DNA of 64,000 bases from Saprospiraceae bacterium (GCA_958295895.1 CATQHI010000020.1:1-64000); one strand, 5' to 3'. Counted from the stretch's first letter, positions 23,885 through 34,909 are shown. Numbers and translations are program-made. Notes: generated by a model not told the origin, from the sequence alone.

Positions 23885-26800
23885 CTACATTTTCACGAAG
23901 GAACGTACGGTCTGGCGATCACCCTCGATCACGCGCAGGCGGTATACACCGGCGGGTAGGCTAGCTACTTCGATGTCTGTCCGTAGCTCAGTGAACGATT
24001 TGTCGTACGTCTGCTCACTCACGGTCCTGCCGTTCATATCGGTAAGGAGGACCCGTACCTGGCCCAGGTGGTTGCTGCGTAGCTCCAGGGTAGCTCGTAG
24101 CTGTGCGGGGTTGGGGAACACCTCCAGCTCCGTCTCCACACCTGCTGCTTCTCGTTTGGTGAAGACGAACTGGCTCATCTCACGACTCGTAGTCGTACCG
24201 CAGTTGCTGGCCGTTGTACCGAAGCCGGTTGGCAGGGTAGTGGAGGGTTTCAGCAGCAGCTTATCGAGTCTCGTGCCTGCCTCCCGATTAGCCACGGTAA
24301 CGGTATGCACACCCGCCGTAAGGTTAAAGCTGGTTGCCTTGCCATCATCGGTGAGTTCGCGCCATTCAAAGCCGGTGGTGAGCAGCTGCGCACCGCCGAG
24401 CTCCTGCCAAAACTTGATCCACGCTCCGTTGTCGATCCGCACCCAGAGGGAGTTACGCGCCACGTCCGGTGCGTCAATTCGGGTAAACAGGTGGTACAGA
24501 CCGGCAGTGGTCACGTTTACGCTGAACTTCACCTCCTGACTGGGTTCGTCCGTAGTTGGTACCGCGGTCCGGCTGGCACCGTTGAAGACCAGGTAAGTCC
24601 CAGCTGAGGCGGTCGTGCTATTCTGCCGCGCCCAGCCACTACCGGTCAGAGCACATTCTGCTTCCAGCGCAAGATCGGTGGAGGCCGGCGGCGTTGGCGG
24701 TGTCGGCGTACCACCGCAGTTAGTTCCCGGCTCTCCGTTGCCCACTGGGCTTGCGCCGGTCCGGTTCAGGTGCAGCTTGTCGAGCTTGGCCCCGGCTTCC
24801 CGGTAGGCAAAGTCAATGGTATTACTACCCGCCGTAAGAATAAGACCTACGGGAAGCTTATTCCACTGGAAGGTGCCGTCGTGACGGATTCCGCTGCTCC
24901 ACTTGTACCAATCACCGTTGTTGACGCGCACCCAGTACGAATCATCTAGGTTGGAAGCCGCACTGATACGTGCAAAGAGCGTGTAGTTGCCGTTTACCGC
25001 ATTCTCCAGCGTGAACCGGACCCGGTTGGCGGGCAGGTCAGCAGGTGCAGCACTGGTGGAACTGGCGGTGCGAACTACTACATAGGAGCCGTGGGTCGCA
25101 GCGGGATCGGATTCCGTTTTCCAAGTACCGCCCACCAGGCCGCACTCAGCTTCCAGCCAGAAGGTCGCGGAGGCGTCGGCTACCGGCGGTTCTGTGGGCG
25201 GGGTGTCACCACCACAGTTTTCGCCGGCAGTACCCGTGCCCGTGGGCACACCGGCCACCTGGCTTAGGTACACCTTATCCAACTTGGTACCGTCCTCGCG
25301 GAAGGCAAAGTCGATGGTGTTTGTCCCCTGAGTTAGTACCGGGCGGTCACCGGTGATCTCGTTCCAGGAGAAGCCTACCCCCTGGCGGATGCTTCCGTTC
25401 CACTGGTACCAGCCTCCGTTGTTGATGCGTACCCAGAAGGAATCGTCCCCTCCGTTCGCAGCGTCCACACGGGCGTACAGATGGTAAAGGCCGGCCTTAG
25501 CATCCTCTAGCGTGAACCGGATCCGATTAGCGGCGACGTCAGCGGGAGCCACATCCGTGGAGTTGCCATTCAGCACTACGGCGTAGCGACTATTACTGGC
25601 GTTGGCACTGGTGAGGGTAGTCCACTGGCTGCCGACTACGGCACACTCTGCTTCGAGGGAGAACGAGGTTTTGGTGCCGGCCACGGGGGGCTCGGGGTCG
25701 GTTCCACCAGTGTCGCACCCTGCGTCCGCGGCACCTACGCCGCTGGGAGGGGTGGTAGACTGGGTGAGGTGTAGCTTATCGAGCTTCGCTCCGTCTTCGC
25801 GGTAGGCTATGTCGATGGTGTTGACACCTTTCGTGAGATTGAGGGCCACGGGAAGCCGGTTCCACGTGAAGGTGCCGCCCTGGGTGATTCCACTGCTCCA
25901 CTTGTACCATGCCCCTGCGTTGACCCGGACCCAGAAGGAATCGTCCCCTCCACCGAGGGCACTTATGCGGGCGAACAACCGGTAGCTACCGCCGGCCACG
26001 GTGGCCGTAAAGCGGATGCGGTTGGCGGGATTGTCTCCCGGGGAGACGTCGTAGGAGTTTCCGGACTGCACGACGGCATACTTGCCGTTAGCCGCCGCCG
26101 GATCGCTGATCACCGACCAGCTAGCTCCTACCGCCGCGCACTCCGCCTCCAGCCAGGCGGTAGTAGGTAGGTCTCCACCACCGGTAGGGGGCGGATCGAC
26201 GGGGGCCGGCTCGGTGGCCCGGATGCTGATGACATCGCTGTCGGTAGCACCACGATCGTCGGTTACGGTAAGGGTAACGGCGTAACTGCCCTGCGGGAAA
26301 ACTACGCTGGGTGTCGACCCCGTAGCAGTTCCACCGGGCCAGGCCCAGGCGTAGGTTACGATGCTACCGTCGAAGTCCTGGGAGGCCGTACCGTCTAACT
26401 GAACGGCGAGGGGAGCGGTGCCGGAAGTCGGACTAGCCGAGGCTACCGCTATCGGAGCTTCGTTTTCCACTGGCGTACCGCTCACGATCACCCGGAAGGT
26501 GGAGCTGGCGGTCAGACCGTTGTAGTCCGTGCCGGTTACCTGCACGTTCACTATGGTACCGCTAGACCCGGCGGGGGCCGTTATGCGGAAGGTGCCCGCG
26601 TATTCGTTGAGGACGATCCAGTTTGGTAGAGTCCCCCCGGTTGCCGTCTTGGCCGTGTACCGTAGTACGTTGCCGGGGTAGCCGGGCGCAAAATAGCCGG
26701 TCACCTTGTAGTCAGTGCCCTGCTGTACCGCTACCGTCACGTCGGGAACCTTGTTAGCGGAGGGTACACCAAGGGGGCGGGCATTGATGATGTAGCTGGT

Positions 26801-29800
26801 ATTGTCGTTCCAATCGCAGTTAGCGGTACCGACGCCACAACCATTTTCCACAAAATCCTGGTTGATGATGTACTCGTTCGGGATCACCCGGCCGTTGCGG
26901 TCGATGGCCCGGTACACCCGTACGCCCAGGACGGGGGCCTGTAGATTGGTCTTGCTGCCCCCGTAGGTGCTGTAGCCGCCTACCATGATCTGGAAGGGAA
27001 CATTGATATTGGCAATTGACTTACCGGCCACGGCATTAGAGCCCGCCACGTCCGTGGGGGGGAGTAGCGTTTGGAAGTAGTAACCGTCGTGGTTGAAGCG
27101 GAAGTTGTCCACCACGCGGTAGCTCTGGTCACGAAGCTCCGTGGGCGAGCCGCCCTCACCGTGCAGGGCGGATAGAGAAAGCATCCGTAGGGGCTTACTG
27201 GGGTCGGCCTGCACGAAGAACTGACTCAGGATCATATCGCCCTCCTTACCACTGCTTACCTGCTCCGCCCGGGGGTAGTCGGAGGAGGGGCGCACGATGA
27301 CGTTGCCCTGGGCGTCGCGGCCCATACGGGTATTGAAGTCGAATGCATTCATCACCTGCTGGGCGTCAATCTCGGCGTTGCCACCAATGAGTGACATATA
27401 CCCACCGCGGAAGGTGGCCAGCGGCAGCATGCCGTTGTCGGCATTGGAGGTCATCTTCAGGGTCTCGGTGATGAGGCGGCCGTTCTGCCCACCCGAGGTC
27501 ACGAAGCGCACCGTAGCGTCGACGTAGGCACCGGGCTCGACGATGAGTCCGCCGGCGGGGATGGTCACTCCCTCGATCACGAAGTCGCGCGTGTCCGTGG
27601 TCGTCAACTCGGTAATCACCAGCGGCGAGGTTCCCTCATTGTGGATGCGCATCACGCTATTGTCGCGCACCTTGATGGGGTACCCCTTGCTGGTTACCAG
27701 CTCGTCGTTGCGGTGGAAGGTAAAGAAGTCCTCGTAGGGGAAGCCCCGGTTGGTACCCGGCACCTTCAGCATATTCTCGATACGTACTAGGGCACCACTG
27801 GGCGCGGGCCGCTCCACGCTGTTCACCTTGATGTAGGTGATCTTGGTGTTGCTCTTGCCAAAGGCACCCCCATCGTCGATGGTCAGCTTGCCGTCCTTTA
27901 CCTCTACCACGCCAGACTGGGTATCGTAGAAGCGGCTGGCGGGGTTGAAGTTGTCGATAATGGTCACGCCCTCCGCCCGCAGCGTGTGCGAGCTGTTGGT
28001 GTTGTCGGGGTCTCCTACGCCGAGCTCTACACGGTACAGACCGTTAGGTACGGCGATTTCCCAGTCGGCTTGCTGACCGTAAAGGGGGTCGAGGGCGTTA
28101 CCCGAGCGGCGCAGTTTGTCCTGGTCGCTGGTCGCGTTACTCACACCACGGGTGGCACCAAAGGCTAGCGCCTCACGGTTCAAGGGTTGCCGGGAGTAGG
28201 CATCGATCCAGCCATAAATCATCCCATCACTGTGGGCGCCGAATGGCTTGCCCATATCGGCTACGTAGCCACTAGGGGGGGTGAAGCTACCGTCCTGGAA
28301 GTTAATCTGGGTATTGAAGGCAACGGTCTGTTCCGCAGCAGCGGTGTAGGGCTTGACATTGTTTACTACAAAGACGTAGTCCTGGTAGTCTCCGTTGCTA
28401 GCATCTTCGAAAGCGACCAGGTAGCTATCTTCCAGGGGGCGGCTTGCGCGGTCCCGCAGGGGGTACACCCGCACCCGGTGGGGCACATCGGTATTCAACC
28501 CATCCTGGGTGTAGCTCTTCCGCCCGAAGTATTCGGACTGAATGAAGAGTCCGAAGCCACCTTCCGGAGCTTGAAACTCAGTGCCGCCGCTAGCTAGCGG
28601 GGGGTAGAGACGTTGGGCGTTCTCCAGACCGGTTGCGGCGGTACCGATCGTGCGGTGATTCAGCGTCGTACCCGCCCGAGTGTAGAAACCAAAGGGCAGG
28701 GCCTCGGTGGGGGAGTAGCGTGCGACTGGTGTCATGGTCACGGGACCGGGTCCTGCTGCCGTGAAGTAGCTCACTGCTACCTCATCACCCTTTAGGATCG
28801 CGGAAACACCATCTGCCAGATTTTTCCAGCCCACGTTAATGTCGTAGCCCAGGGTGGTGACGACGGCCTGTAACGGAGGCTCGCTACTACCTCCATAACC
28901 GGCTGACTTCAGCGCATGGATGTTCACGCGGTAGGGTGCTCCCTGGTTACCGTCACTCTCAAACACCAACTCGGCGTGCTGGTAGCCTAGTGCGTTTTCG
29001 TCCAGTACGGGCGCATACGTTATAGTATAGGTTTGCGCGGCCGCAGGTGCAAGGGTTAGGCGAGAGGGACCACTTACGCGGAACTGGCTGGCGTACGGGC
29101 CCGTGAAGTACCGTGCGTTAATGTGTAGGTCTACGGCACCCTCATTGGTAATCGTGAAGGTCTTGGTGTCCGTAGTAGCATTGGCACTATGTACCGTAGC
29201 CTGTAGGACAGTTTCCTGCGGAGTAGCTACGATCCGGGGCGTAGGTATGGTGGCATCGCTTACCCGTAGCAGCAAGATCTTTTGCTTACCACCGCCGTCA
29301 CGGTCGTACTGGGCCACGTAGAGGTTGCCATTGTTTTCGTCCTCTACAAGTTCCAGGGGGTCATCGAGGCTCTGAAGACCGGGCACGTCGGGGAAGGCGT
29401 GGATGATGTCACCGGAATTATTGCCTGGCTGTAGGACAATGATGTCGTCTTGACCGCTAAAGCGGGCAACCAGGAGCATACCCTTCAATTTACCGTTGAA
29501 GGCATCGGATTTGTATTCGACCACACCGTTAGGCGACTTATTCATACCGAAGTCATAGGCCACTTCCAGGTAGTTTGCGTCGGGACCTAGATCCTCGGGG
29601 TATTTAGCCACGTCGCGGTAGCTGCTCTCCAGTTGACCGGGTAGCCCCCGGTAGGCCAGGCCACCGTGATTTAGGACAAACTCTCCCCGGTAGGGATTTG
29701 GATGTCCGTGGTAGCTGCCGCCCTTGGTCTTAAACAGCCAGTCTTTCTGCGTTTCTCCACCCACCATGGTCGGAATAGTAGGATCGGTAAAAAAGGTACC

Positions 29801-31651
29801 GTTGGGTCGGCGTACCCCGGGGTTGGCCGTATCCTGAGCCAGGTAGGCGATGGATGCCGGAGTGATGGGAGAAGTGCTGTTATTACCCGCCGTGCCGTTA
29901 GTGGGTACGTAGGTCCACCCATTGGAGTGGAAGACCATATCGTAGGCGTTGCGGATGCCCGTAGCATAGAGCGTAAGGGGGGAATTCTGGGCGTACGGGT
30001 TGTACGTGCCATCGCTCATGGTGATGCTGTTCGTCGGTGCGGTATTGATCACTGTGATGTCCTCCGTCGTAAATACGCTCAGCGGGAGTTGGGTGGGTAG
30101 CTTGGCCAGATTGAGACGGAGTACCGCGGCTGCCAGCAGACTTTCCTTCCGCATCCCCCAGGAGGGGTCGGGCTCCCCACCGGCGGTGTTGCTACCCTGG
30201 AGAAAGAATAGGTCACCACCCGGGCCAAAGACAATGCTATTGGTCAGGTGATCCTTCTTGGAGCGGGGTAGGTGGATCAGCACGTCCTGTACCGTCTGTA
30301 GGTTAGGGCCGCTGAGGCGGGTCAGTTTACCATCCCACTCCGGTCCGTCGGTAAGGGTGACGGCGCTATGGGTGACGTAAGCAACAAGGTTGTCGGCGGT
30401 AGATTCCGGTGCAAACGCCAGTCCGATGATGAAACGCACGTCAGAATTGTGCACACTGGGGTTGAGGGGATGATCGCTACCCGTCAGGTCTATGGTAAGC
30501 TCTTCGAGGTCGCTGAGGGTGCCGTCGGGGCGGATAGTCCACCGCTTGATTGTCTCACCCAGGGTAGAAGCATATAGCTTGCCGTCGGGGCCGATGGTCA
30601 GGGTGGTGAAGCGGTCTGCCGTACCCGCGCCCAGGTTAGTTCCACTGATCTGCGTGAAGCTTACCCCTTCCAGGTCGGCCGGACGGTTGGTATCGTCCTC
30701 GGCGGCAGTAGTAAACTGAGAGGTGAAGGTGCGAAAGGTAATCCGATCGTTCAGGTGTCCGATGCGGTTAGCCTGTACGCCCTCGATATTAAAGACGTAG
30801 GTGGTGGCCGGTTTTAGGCCATCCCGCGTAGTTAGGGTGACGGCATCGCCACCCCCGGTATCGTTGGTGTTGGAGGGTACTTCGAAGAGTCCGGCATCCG
30901 TCTGCTCGAACAGGCGGATACGCCCCACGATACTGGCCTTGTCGAGCTCGTAATTTGGGGGGGTGTTCACCGACACTGTCATCTGGAACGAGTGGGGAGA
31001 GACATCTACGGCACCGTTGGCAGGCACTACGTCGGCAAAGAAGGCCACCGGCTCGGGAGCTGCCGCGGCGATAGTGACGTGACAGATCTTTGTGTTGTAT
31101 CCCCCGTTGGCATCCAGGGTGAGGCGACCGTCGTTCACCCGCACTACCGCGCTACCCGTAAACTGGTTGACTTCTCCGTATACCGTGGGTTGATAGACGA
31201 GGTTGTAGCCTTCGGCGTTGATCACATGATTGGTGCCGGGCCGCCCCTCGGGAAAGAGGTCTCCGGCCATCACCGTCACCCGGTAGGTACCATTGGGTAC
31301 TTCGATCTCCCAGGCACCGGGAGCAGTGGGGCCCCGGTCCCCCCCCGCATCGCCGTACTGCATATGCATTAGGGTTTCGATCAGTACATCCTGGTCCGGA
31401 TCAGGCCTACGGTTACGGCCGTTGCCGTCCAGGCTGAGGGGGGTAGACGTGCCGGGAGTCACCCAGCCGTAGGTGCGACCATTCTGGGCCTGAAAGGGTA
31501 GGCCATGATCGCGGAGATAGGTAGCGGGAGCGGGGGTAGCTGCATCCGAGAAATTGACCCGTACGGTATCACCGGTCAACTGACCGAATAAACCAAGGGG
31601 GCAACAGAATGCAAGAATCAGCGCTACTGCTGTAGGGGTAAAGTAGTTCAT
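23885..31651 (-). CDS. T9SS-secreted giant protein D (2588 aa) with sugar-dehydrogenase-like propeller and four WLEAEC modules
   Basis: Signal peptide about 1-23 (MNYFTPTAVALILAFCCPLG...). Order by eye: a malectin-like domain (about 27-190); a Big_5-type Ig domain (about 195-320); a glucose/sorbosone-dehydrogenase-like beta-propeller (about 329-800; IGPDGKLYAST, HLPRSKKDHLTNSIVFGPGGDLFF, KGGSYHGHPNPYRGE); an ASH-like domain (about 805-905); an EPPLQAVVTTLG module (about 925-1070); a second malectin-like domain (about 1114-1284); the IENL module (about 1287-1624); a cadherin-like domain; PKD (about 1735-1810); four WLEAEC modules starting near 1832, 1994, 2164 and 2327; and a sorting domain (about 2507-2588). 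The order matches the second half of protein F. Whether the propeller is catalytic is not clear. Confidence 0.88.
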   Translation of the reverse strand: MNYFTPTAVALILAFCCPLGLFGQLTGDTVRVNFSDAATPAPATYLRDHGLPFQAQNGRTYGWVTPGTSTPLSLDGNGRNRRPDPDQDVLIETLMHMQYGDAGGDRGPTAPGAWEIEVPNGTYRVTVMAGDLFPEGRPGTNHVINAEGYNLVYQPTVYGEVNQFTGSAVVRVNDGRLTLDANGGYNTKICHVTIAAAAPEPVAFFADVVPANGAVDVSPHSFQMTVSVNTPPNYELDKASIVGRIRLFEQTDAGLFEVPSNTNDTGGGDAVTLTTRDGLKPATTYVFNIEGVQANRIGHLNDRITFRTFTSQFTTAAEDDTNRPADLEGVSFTQISGTNLGAGTADRFTTLTIGPDGKLYASTLGETIKRWTIRPDGTLSDLEELTIDLTGSDHPLNPSVHNSDVRFIIGLAFAPESTADNLVAYVTHSAVTLTDGPEWDGKLTRLSGPNLQTVQDVLIHLPRSKKDHLTNSIVFGPGGDLFFLQGSNTAGGEPDPSWGMRKESLLAAAVLRLNLAKLPTQLPLSVFTTEDITVINTAPTNSITMSDGTYNPYAQNSPLTLYATGIRNAYDMVFHSNGWTYVPTNGTAGNNSTSPITPASIAYLAQDTANPGVRRPNGTFFTDPTIPTMVGGETQKDWLFKTKGGSYHGHPNPYRGEFVLNHGGLAYRGLPGQLESSYRDVAKYPEDLGPDANYLEVAYDFGMNKSPNGVVEYKSDAFNGKLKGMLLVARFSGQDDIIVLQPGNNSGDIIHAFPDVPGLQSLDDPLELVEDENNGNLYVAQYDRDGGGKQKILLLRVSDATIPTPRIVATPQETVLQATVHSANATTDTKTFTITNEGAVDLHINARYFTGPYASQFRVSGPSRLTLAPAAAQTYTITYAPVLDENALGYQHAELVFESDGNQGAPYRVNIHALKSAGYGGSSEPPLQAVVTTLGYDINVGWKNLADGVSAILKGDEVAVSYFTAAGPGPVTMTPVARYSPTEALPFGFYTRAGTTLNHRTIGTAATGLENAQRLYPPLASGGTEFQAPEGGFGLFIQSEYFGRKSYTQDGLNTDVPHRVRVYPLRDRASRPLEDSYLVAFEDASNGDYQDYVFVVNNVKPYTAAAEQTVAFNTQINFQDGSFTPPSGYVADMGKPFGAHSDGMIYGWIDAYSRQPLNREALAFGATRGVSNATSDQDKLRRSGNALDPLYGQQADWEIAVPNGLYRVELGVGDPDNTNSSHTLRAEGVTIIDNFNPASRFYDTQSGVVEVKDGKLTIDDGGAFGKSNTKITYIKVNSVERPAPSGALVRIENMLKVPGTNRGFPYEDFFTFHRNDELVTSKGYPIKVRDNSVMRIHNEGTSPLVITELTTTDTRDFVIEGVTIPAGGLIVEPGAYVDATVRFVTSGGQNGRLITETLKMTSNADNGMLPLATFRGGYMSLIGGNAEIDAQQVMNAFDFNTRMGRDAQGNVIVRPSSDYPRAEQVSSGKEGDMILSQFFVQADPSKPLRMLSLSALHGEGGSPTELRDQSYRVVDNFRFNHDGYYFQTLLPPTDVAGSNAVAGKSIANINVPFQIMVGGYSTYGGSKTNLQAPVLGVRVYRAIDRNGRVIPNEYIINQDFVENGCGVGTANCDWNDNTSYIINARPLGVPSANKVPDVTVAVQQGTDYKVTGYFAPGYPGNVLRYTAKTATGGTLPNWIVLNEYAGTFRITAPAGSSGTIVNVQVTGTDYNGLTASSTFRVIVSGTPVENEAPIAVASASPTSGTAPLAVQLDGTASQDFDGSIVTYAWAWPGGTATGSTPSVVFPQGSYAVTLTVTDDRGATDSDVISIRATEPAPVDPPPTGGGDLPTTAWLEAECAAVGASWSVISDPAAANGKYAVVQSGNSYDVSPGDNPANRIRFTATVAGGSYRLFARISALGGGDDSFWVRVNAGAWYKWSSGITQGGTFTWNRLPVALNLTKGVNTIDIAYREDGAKLDKLHLTQSTTPPSGVGAADAGCDTGGTDPEPPVAGTKTSFSLEAECAVVGSQWTTLTSANASNSRYAVVLNGNSTDVAPADVAANRIRFTLEDAKAGLYHLYARVDAANGGDDSFWVRINNGGWYQWNGSIRQGVGFSWNEITGDRPVLTQGTNTIDFAFREDGTKLDKVYLSQVAGVPTGTGTAGENCGGDTPPTEPPVADASATFWLEAECGLVGGTWKTESDPAATHGSYVVVRTASSTSAAPADLPANRVRFTLENAVNGNYTLFARISAASNLDDSYWVRVNNGDWYKWSSGIRHDGTFQWNKLPVGLILTAGSNTIDFAYREAGAKLDKLHLNRTGASPVGNGEPGTNCGGTPTPPTPPASTDLALEAECALTGSGWARQNSTTASAGTYLVFNGASRTAVPTTDEPSQEVKFSVNVTTAGLYHLFTRIDAPDVARNSLWVRIDNGAWIKFWQELGGAQLLTTGFEWRELTDDGKATSFNLTAGVHTVTVANREAGTRLDKLLLKPSTTLPTGFGTTASNCGTTTSREMSQFVFTKREAAGVETELEVFPNPAQLRATLELRSNHLGQVRVLLTDMNGRTVSEQTYDKSFTELRTDIEVASLPAGVYRLRVIEGDRQTVRSFVKM

Positions 31652-31990
31652 TTGTGTTGTTCAAGTGTAAGGGTGCCCGGGGATTAGGGGACACTACCGG
31701 TACATACGGGCGAACCGCGGGCCGGGGTCTTAAATCAGGTCTGATATTCTTCACTAAAAGAGTGAAAGCAAAACACTTGTTCTGCTAACGGAATGGAGGT
31801 GGACAGCTAATCCAGCCTTTCCGTAACGCTTCCAAGCTTTGCGTAAGCCAGTGTACAAAGCTAATCCATCCGGCCCAGCACCCATTGGTGACTGACTCCG
31901 GTAGCTCTACTGGCGTGTTGCTCGTATATGACTTCAGCCCGTAAGTTGGTTACTCGTCGCAGCGAGTTTTTAGAAAAATTTAACAAAAAA
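31652..31990. other. Intergenic region upstream of cargo gene D
   Basis: No gene seen. The 11 bases directly before the D start (minus strand GAACAACACAA) recur exactly near the F start. A small dyad, TTCACT-N5-AGTGAA, lies at 31750-31766. No exact TAnnTTTG match was found. Confidence 0.4.
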
Positions 31991-32019
31991 GGGGCCACAC
32001 ACGCTAGTGTGTGACCCCC
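31991..32019 (-). terminator. Rho-independent terminator of cargo gene E
   Basis: Stem GGGG-C-CACACAC pairing with GTGTGTG-A-CCCC, with a 4-bp loop and a single mismatch. Six Ts follow on the minus strand, 21 bp after the E stop. Confidence 0.85.
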
Positions 32020-32040
32020 TCTTTGCGTGGAGCAAGCTAC

Positions 32041-34755
32041 TTACTGCTTGACGAAAGACCGCAGCTCGCGGGTGCCGCCCATGAACACTTGGAGGTGATA
32101 AAGTCCGGCCGGAAGCTCCGCTACGTCCAGTTCCAATTGTAAGGAATTGGCGGGCTTAGCATAAGTCCGCTGGCTTACCCGACGGCCGTGCAGATCGGTT
32201 ATAATCACTTCGGTCTCACCCAGATACTCAGCGCGGAGGCGTAGCTGAAGGTGGGTGCTAACTGGATTCGGAAACAGGCTCAGCTCGGTAGGGGTAGTCG
32301 CTAGGTCAAGCTGGTCTACCGGTGCCTTACTGTTTACGGAAGCGGTCTGCGTGGCCGCGGAGCCACAGTTGCCGGCCGGTTCACCCAGCCCACCCGGTCG
32401 GGTACTGCCCTTGGTGAGAAACAGCTTGTCGAGCTTCGTGCCGTCCTCCCGGTAGGCAAAGTCAATAGTATTGTTCCCCTCGCGTAGGTTAAGAGCTTGT
32501 GGCAGGCGGTTCCAGTCGAACCCGACGCCCTGATTGATGCCCATGAACCACTTGTACCAGGGTCCGCCGTTGGCCCGTACCCAGAACGAGTCATCTAGGC
32601 CATTTTTTGCGTCGATCCGTGCAAACAGCTTATAGCTCCCGCCGGAGGTGCCGCGGAGGGTGAACCGGATGCGATTGGCGGCCTCGTCACTCGGTGGAGC
32701 ATCCATGGCGTTGCGGCCTGCCATCACTACGTAGGTACTGTTAGAGGCCGATCCGGTGGAGACCTTCTGCCAGCGTGATCCTACTTCGGCGCACTCGGCT
32801 TCTAGCCAGTATACCGCGCTGCTGGGTGTAGTGGCGCAATTCGATCCGGGGCTGCCCGAGCCGGAGGGGGTGCTGCCCGAAGCGCTCACGTAAATTTTGT
32901 CGAGTTCTGCGAGCGGTTCGCGGTAGGCGAAGTCGACCGTATTGGTGCCGGCACTTAGGTTGAGGGAGCTAGGGAGGCGGTTCCATTTGAAATCTCCGCT
33001 CTGCTCGATGCCCGAGGACCACCTATACCAGCTGCCGCCATTCGTACGCACCCAGTAAGAATCGCTGTCCCCGTTACGGGCCCGGATGCGGGCGAAGAGA
33101 TTATAGCTGCCGGATTTACTGACGTTGAAGATAAAGCGGATTCGATTACCGGAACCTTCGCTGGGGGAGGACATGGAGCGTTTTTCGGCAATTACCGAGC
33201 TACCACTCAACTTGAAGCTACTACCTACCTGTGCGCATTCGGCTTCGAGCCAGTAGGAGCCTGCTCCCGTGGGGGGGGTAGGATTAGTAGGGGGCGGGGG
33301 TGGAGGCGTGCTGGTCCCCTGTACGCTCAGGGTGAGGGTGGAGGTGACGTTAATGCGATTAAGGTCGGTGGCCGTCACGTCGATCCGGTAGCTCTGGCCG
33401 CCGGCTGAACTAGGTGCTTTGATGAGTAGCGTGCCGGTACTGCTGTTGATGGTGATCCAGCTGGGCAGGCTGCCGCCTCCGGAGATACGCGCCGAATAGC
33501 TAAACTGGTTGCCGGCGTAGCCCCGGTCGAAGGAGGTGCTGAGATTCACGGTTTTGGTTTCCCCCGTCTTGGTTGTGATACTGGCAATTGCTTTTGCCGT
33601 GGGCTTGGCCCGGGGCCGTACGTTGGTGATGTAGGCTACGTTATCGTTCCAGTCACAGTTGTTGTTTCCGGCACCGCAACCGTTCCCTACGTAGTCCATG
33701 GCTACGATGTACTCGTTCGGTACGACCCTTCCAGTGCGATCAATGACTTTATAGGTGCGCACGGCCAGTAGCTCATTCTTACGCTCATTAGCGTAACCTC
33801 CTCCGGTGCTCCGGTAGCCGGCCAGTAGAATCTGAAAGGGCTGTCCGGTTCTACTGGTGAAGTCACCGGCCGGTTTATCGGAGCTGTCGGTCAGGCGCGG
33901 CAGCAGCGTCTGGTGGTACTGATTGCCGTGGTTGTACTTTATATCACCCACAATGCTCGTGCTGGCCTCATTACGGAGCTCGCTGGGCGATCCACCAGGA
34001 CCGTGAAAGGCGGCTAGCTGAACCATTTGTACCGGCTTGCTACCGTCTGCCTGCTCGAAGAGGCCGGCAAGAATTAGGTCGCCCTCCAGGCCACTGTTCA
34101 CCCGGCTTGCGCTAGGGTAATAGGAACTTGGACGCACCTGCAAATTGCCCTTGTCATCTACTCCCAGTCTGGTCTTGAGTCCGAACGCCTCGATGACCTG
34201 TTGCACATTGATTTCACTACCGCCCTCGACATCCTTCATGTAGGCACCCCGAAAGGTGGCCCGCACGTTGGAGGCATTGTCGGCGTTGCTTTCCATGATG
34301 AGTGATTCGGTGACGAGGCGGCGGGTTTCGCCACCGGTGGTCACGAAAAGCACTTCCACGTCGCGGTACGATTTCGGAGCGATCTCGAAGGTACCCGAGG
34401 GAGCCCCGTTGATGCGAAAGTTGCTGGTGTTCGTGGTGGTGAGCCGGGTGATCACCAGTTTATTCGTGCCGTCGTTGTGGATACGCATTTTACTGCGATC
34501 GGTGTACTTGATGGGCTGTTTGGAATTGTTGAAGGTCCGGTCCGAGCGGTGCAGCGTAAAGTAGTCGTTGGCGGGGAAGGCCCGGCTACTACCCGGTAGC
34601 TTAGTTAGGTTCTCAATACGTGCGATGGCCCCGCTAGCCTCTACCGAGGGGGAAGATTCCGCAAAGAGGTCGGGGGTGAAGAGAAAGAGGAGCAGACCGA
34701 TCAGCCCGTGCAAGGGAGTAGCGGCCAACGGATTGGAGGTAAAGGTTGGTTGCAT
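32041..34755 (-). CDS. T9SS-secreted multidomain protein E (904 aa, two WLEAEC modules)
   Basis: The start is the ATG at 34755, which gives a signal peptide (MQPTFTSNPLAATPLHGLIG..., cleavage near LFAES). The longer open frame upstream runs through the F terminator and encodes no signal peptide. Order: the IENL module (about 42-372, IENLTKLPGSSRAFP ... NNNCDWNDNVAYITNVRPR); a cadherin-like domain (about 375-480); a proline-rich linker (PPPPPPTNPTPP); two WLEAEC modules (about 501-640 and 649-800); and a T9SS sorting domain (about 824-904, LSLFPNPVSTHLQL ... GGTRELRSFVKQ). It is like C without the PKD and Ig-like segments and with one more WLEAEC module. Surface glycan-binding or adhesin role inferred. 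Confidence 0.88.
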   Translation of the reverse strand: MQPTFTSNPLAATPLHGLIGLLLFLFTPDLFAESSPSVEASGAIARIENLTKLPGSSRAFPANDYFTLHRSDRTFNNSKQPIKYTDRSKMRIHNDGTNKLVITRLTTTNTSNFRINGAPSGTFEIAPKSYRDVEVLFVTTGGETRRLVTESLIMESNADNASNVRATFRGAYMKDVEGGSEINVQQVIEAFGLKTRLGVDDKGNLQVRPSSYYPSASRVNSGLEGDLILAGLFEQADGSKPVQMVQLAAFHGPGGSPSELRNEASTSIVGDIKYNHGNQYHQTLLPRLTDSSDKPAGDFTSRTGQPFQILLAGYRSTGGGYANERKNELLAVRTYKVIDRTGRVVPNEYIVAMDYVGNGCGAGNNNCDWNDNVAYITNVRPRAKPTAKAIASITTKTGETKTVNLSTSFDRGYAGNQFSYSARISGGGSLPSWITINSSTGTLLIKAPSSAGGQSYRIDVTATDLNRINVTSTLTLSVQGTSTPPPPPPTNPTPPTGAGSYWLEAECAQVGSSFKLSGSSVIAEKRSMSSPSEGSGNRIRFIFNVSKSGSYNLFARIRARNGDSDSYWVRTNGGSWYRWSSGIEQSGDFKWNRLPSSLNLSAGTNTVDFAYREPLAELDKIYVSASGSTPSGSGSPGSNCATTPSSAVYWLEAECAEVGSRWQKVSTGSASNSTYVVMAGRNAMDAPPSDEAANRIRFTLRGTSGGSYKLFARIDAKNGLDDSFWVRANGGPWYKWFMGINQGVGFDWNRLPQALNLREGNNTIDFAYREDGTKLDKLFLTKGSTRPGGLGEPAGNCGSAATQTASVNSKAPVDQLDLATTPTELSLFPNPVSTHLQLRLRAEYLGETEVIITDLHGRRVSQRTYAKPANSLQLELDVAELPAGLYHLQVFMGGTRELRSFVKQ

Positions 34756-34880
34756 AAAAAAGCGTGTGTTGGGGGGCCTAGCCTCTATAGCGAAAGTCCT
34801 AAAGTTACCATATGTGCGAGGAATGGAGGCCTCGCCCCTTTTCCAGTCTGGCACCCGCGGCCCCGCCCGCAAATAAAAAA

Positions 34881-34909
34881 TGGGGCCACTACCTCTCGGC
34901 GTGACCCCA
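34881..34909 (-). terminator. Rho-independent terminator of giant gene F
   Basis: Stem TGGGG-C-CAC with GTG-A-CCCCA around a loop of about 11 nt, followed on the minus strand by six Ts, 31 bp after the F stop. Confidence 0.82.
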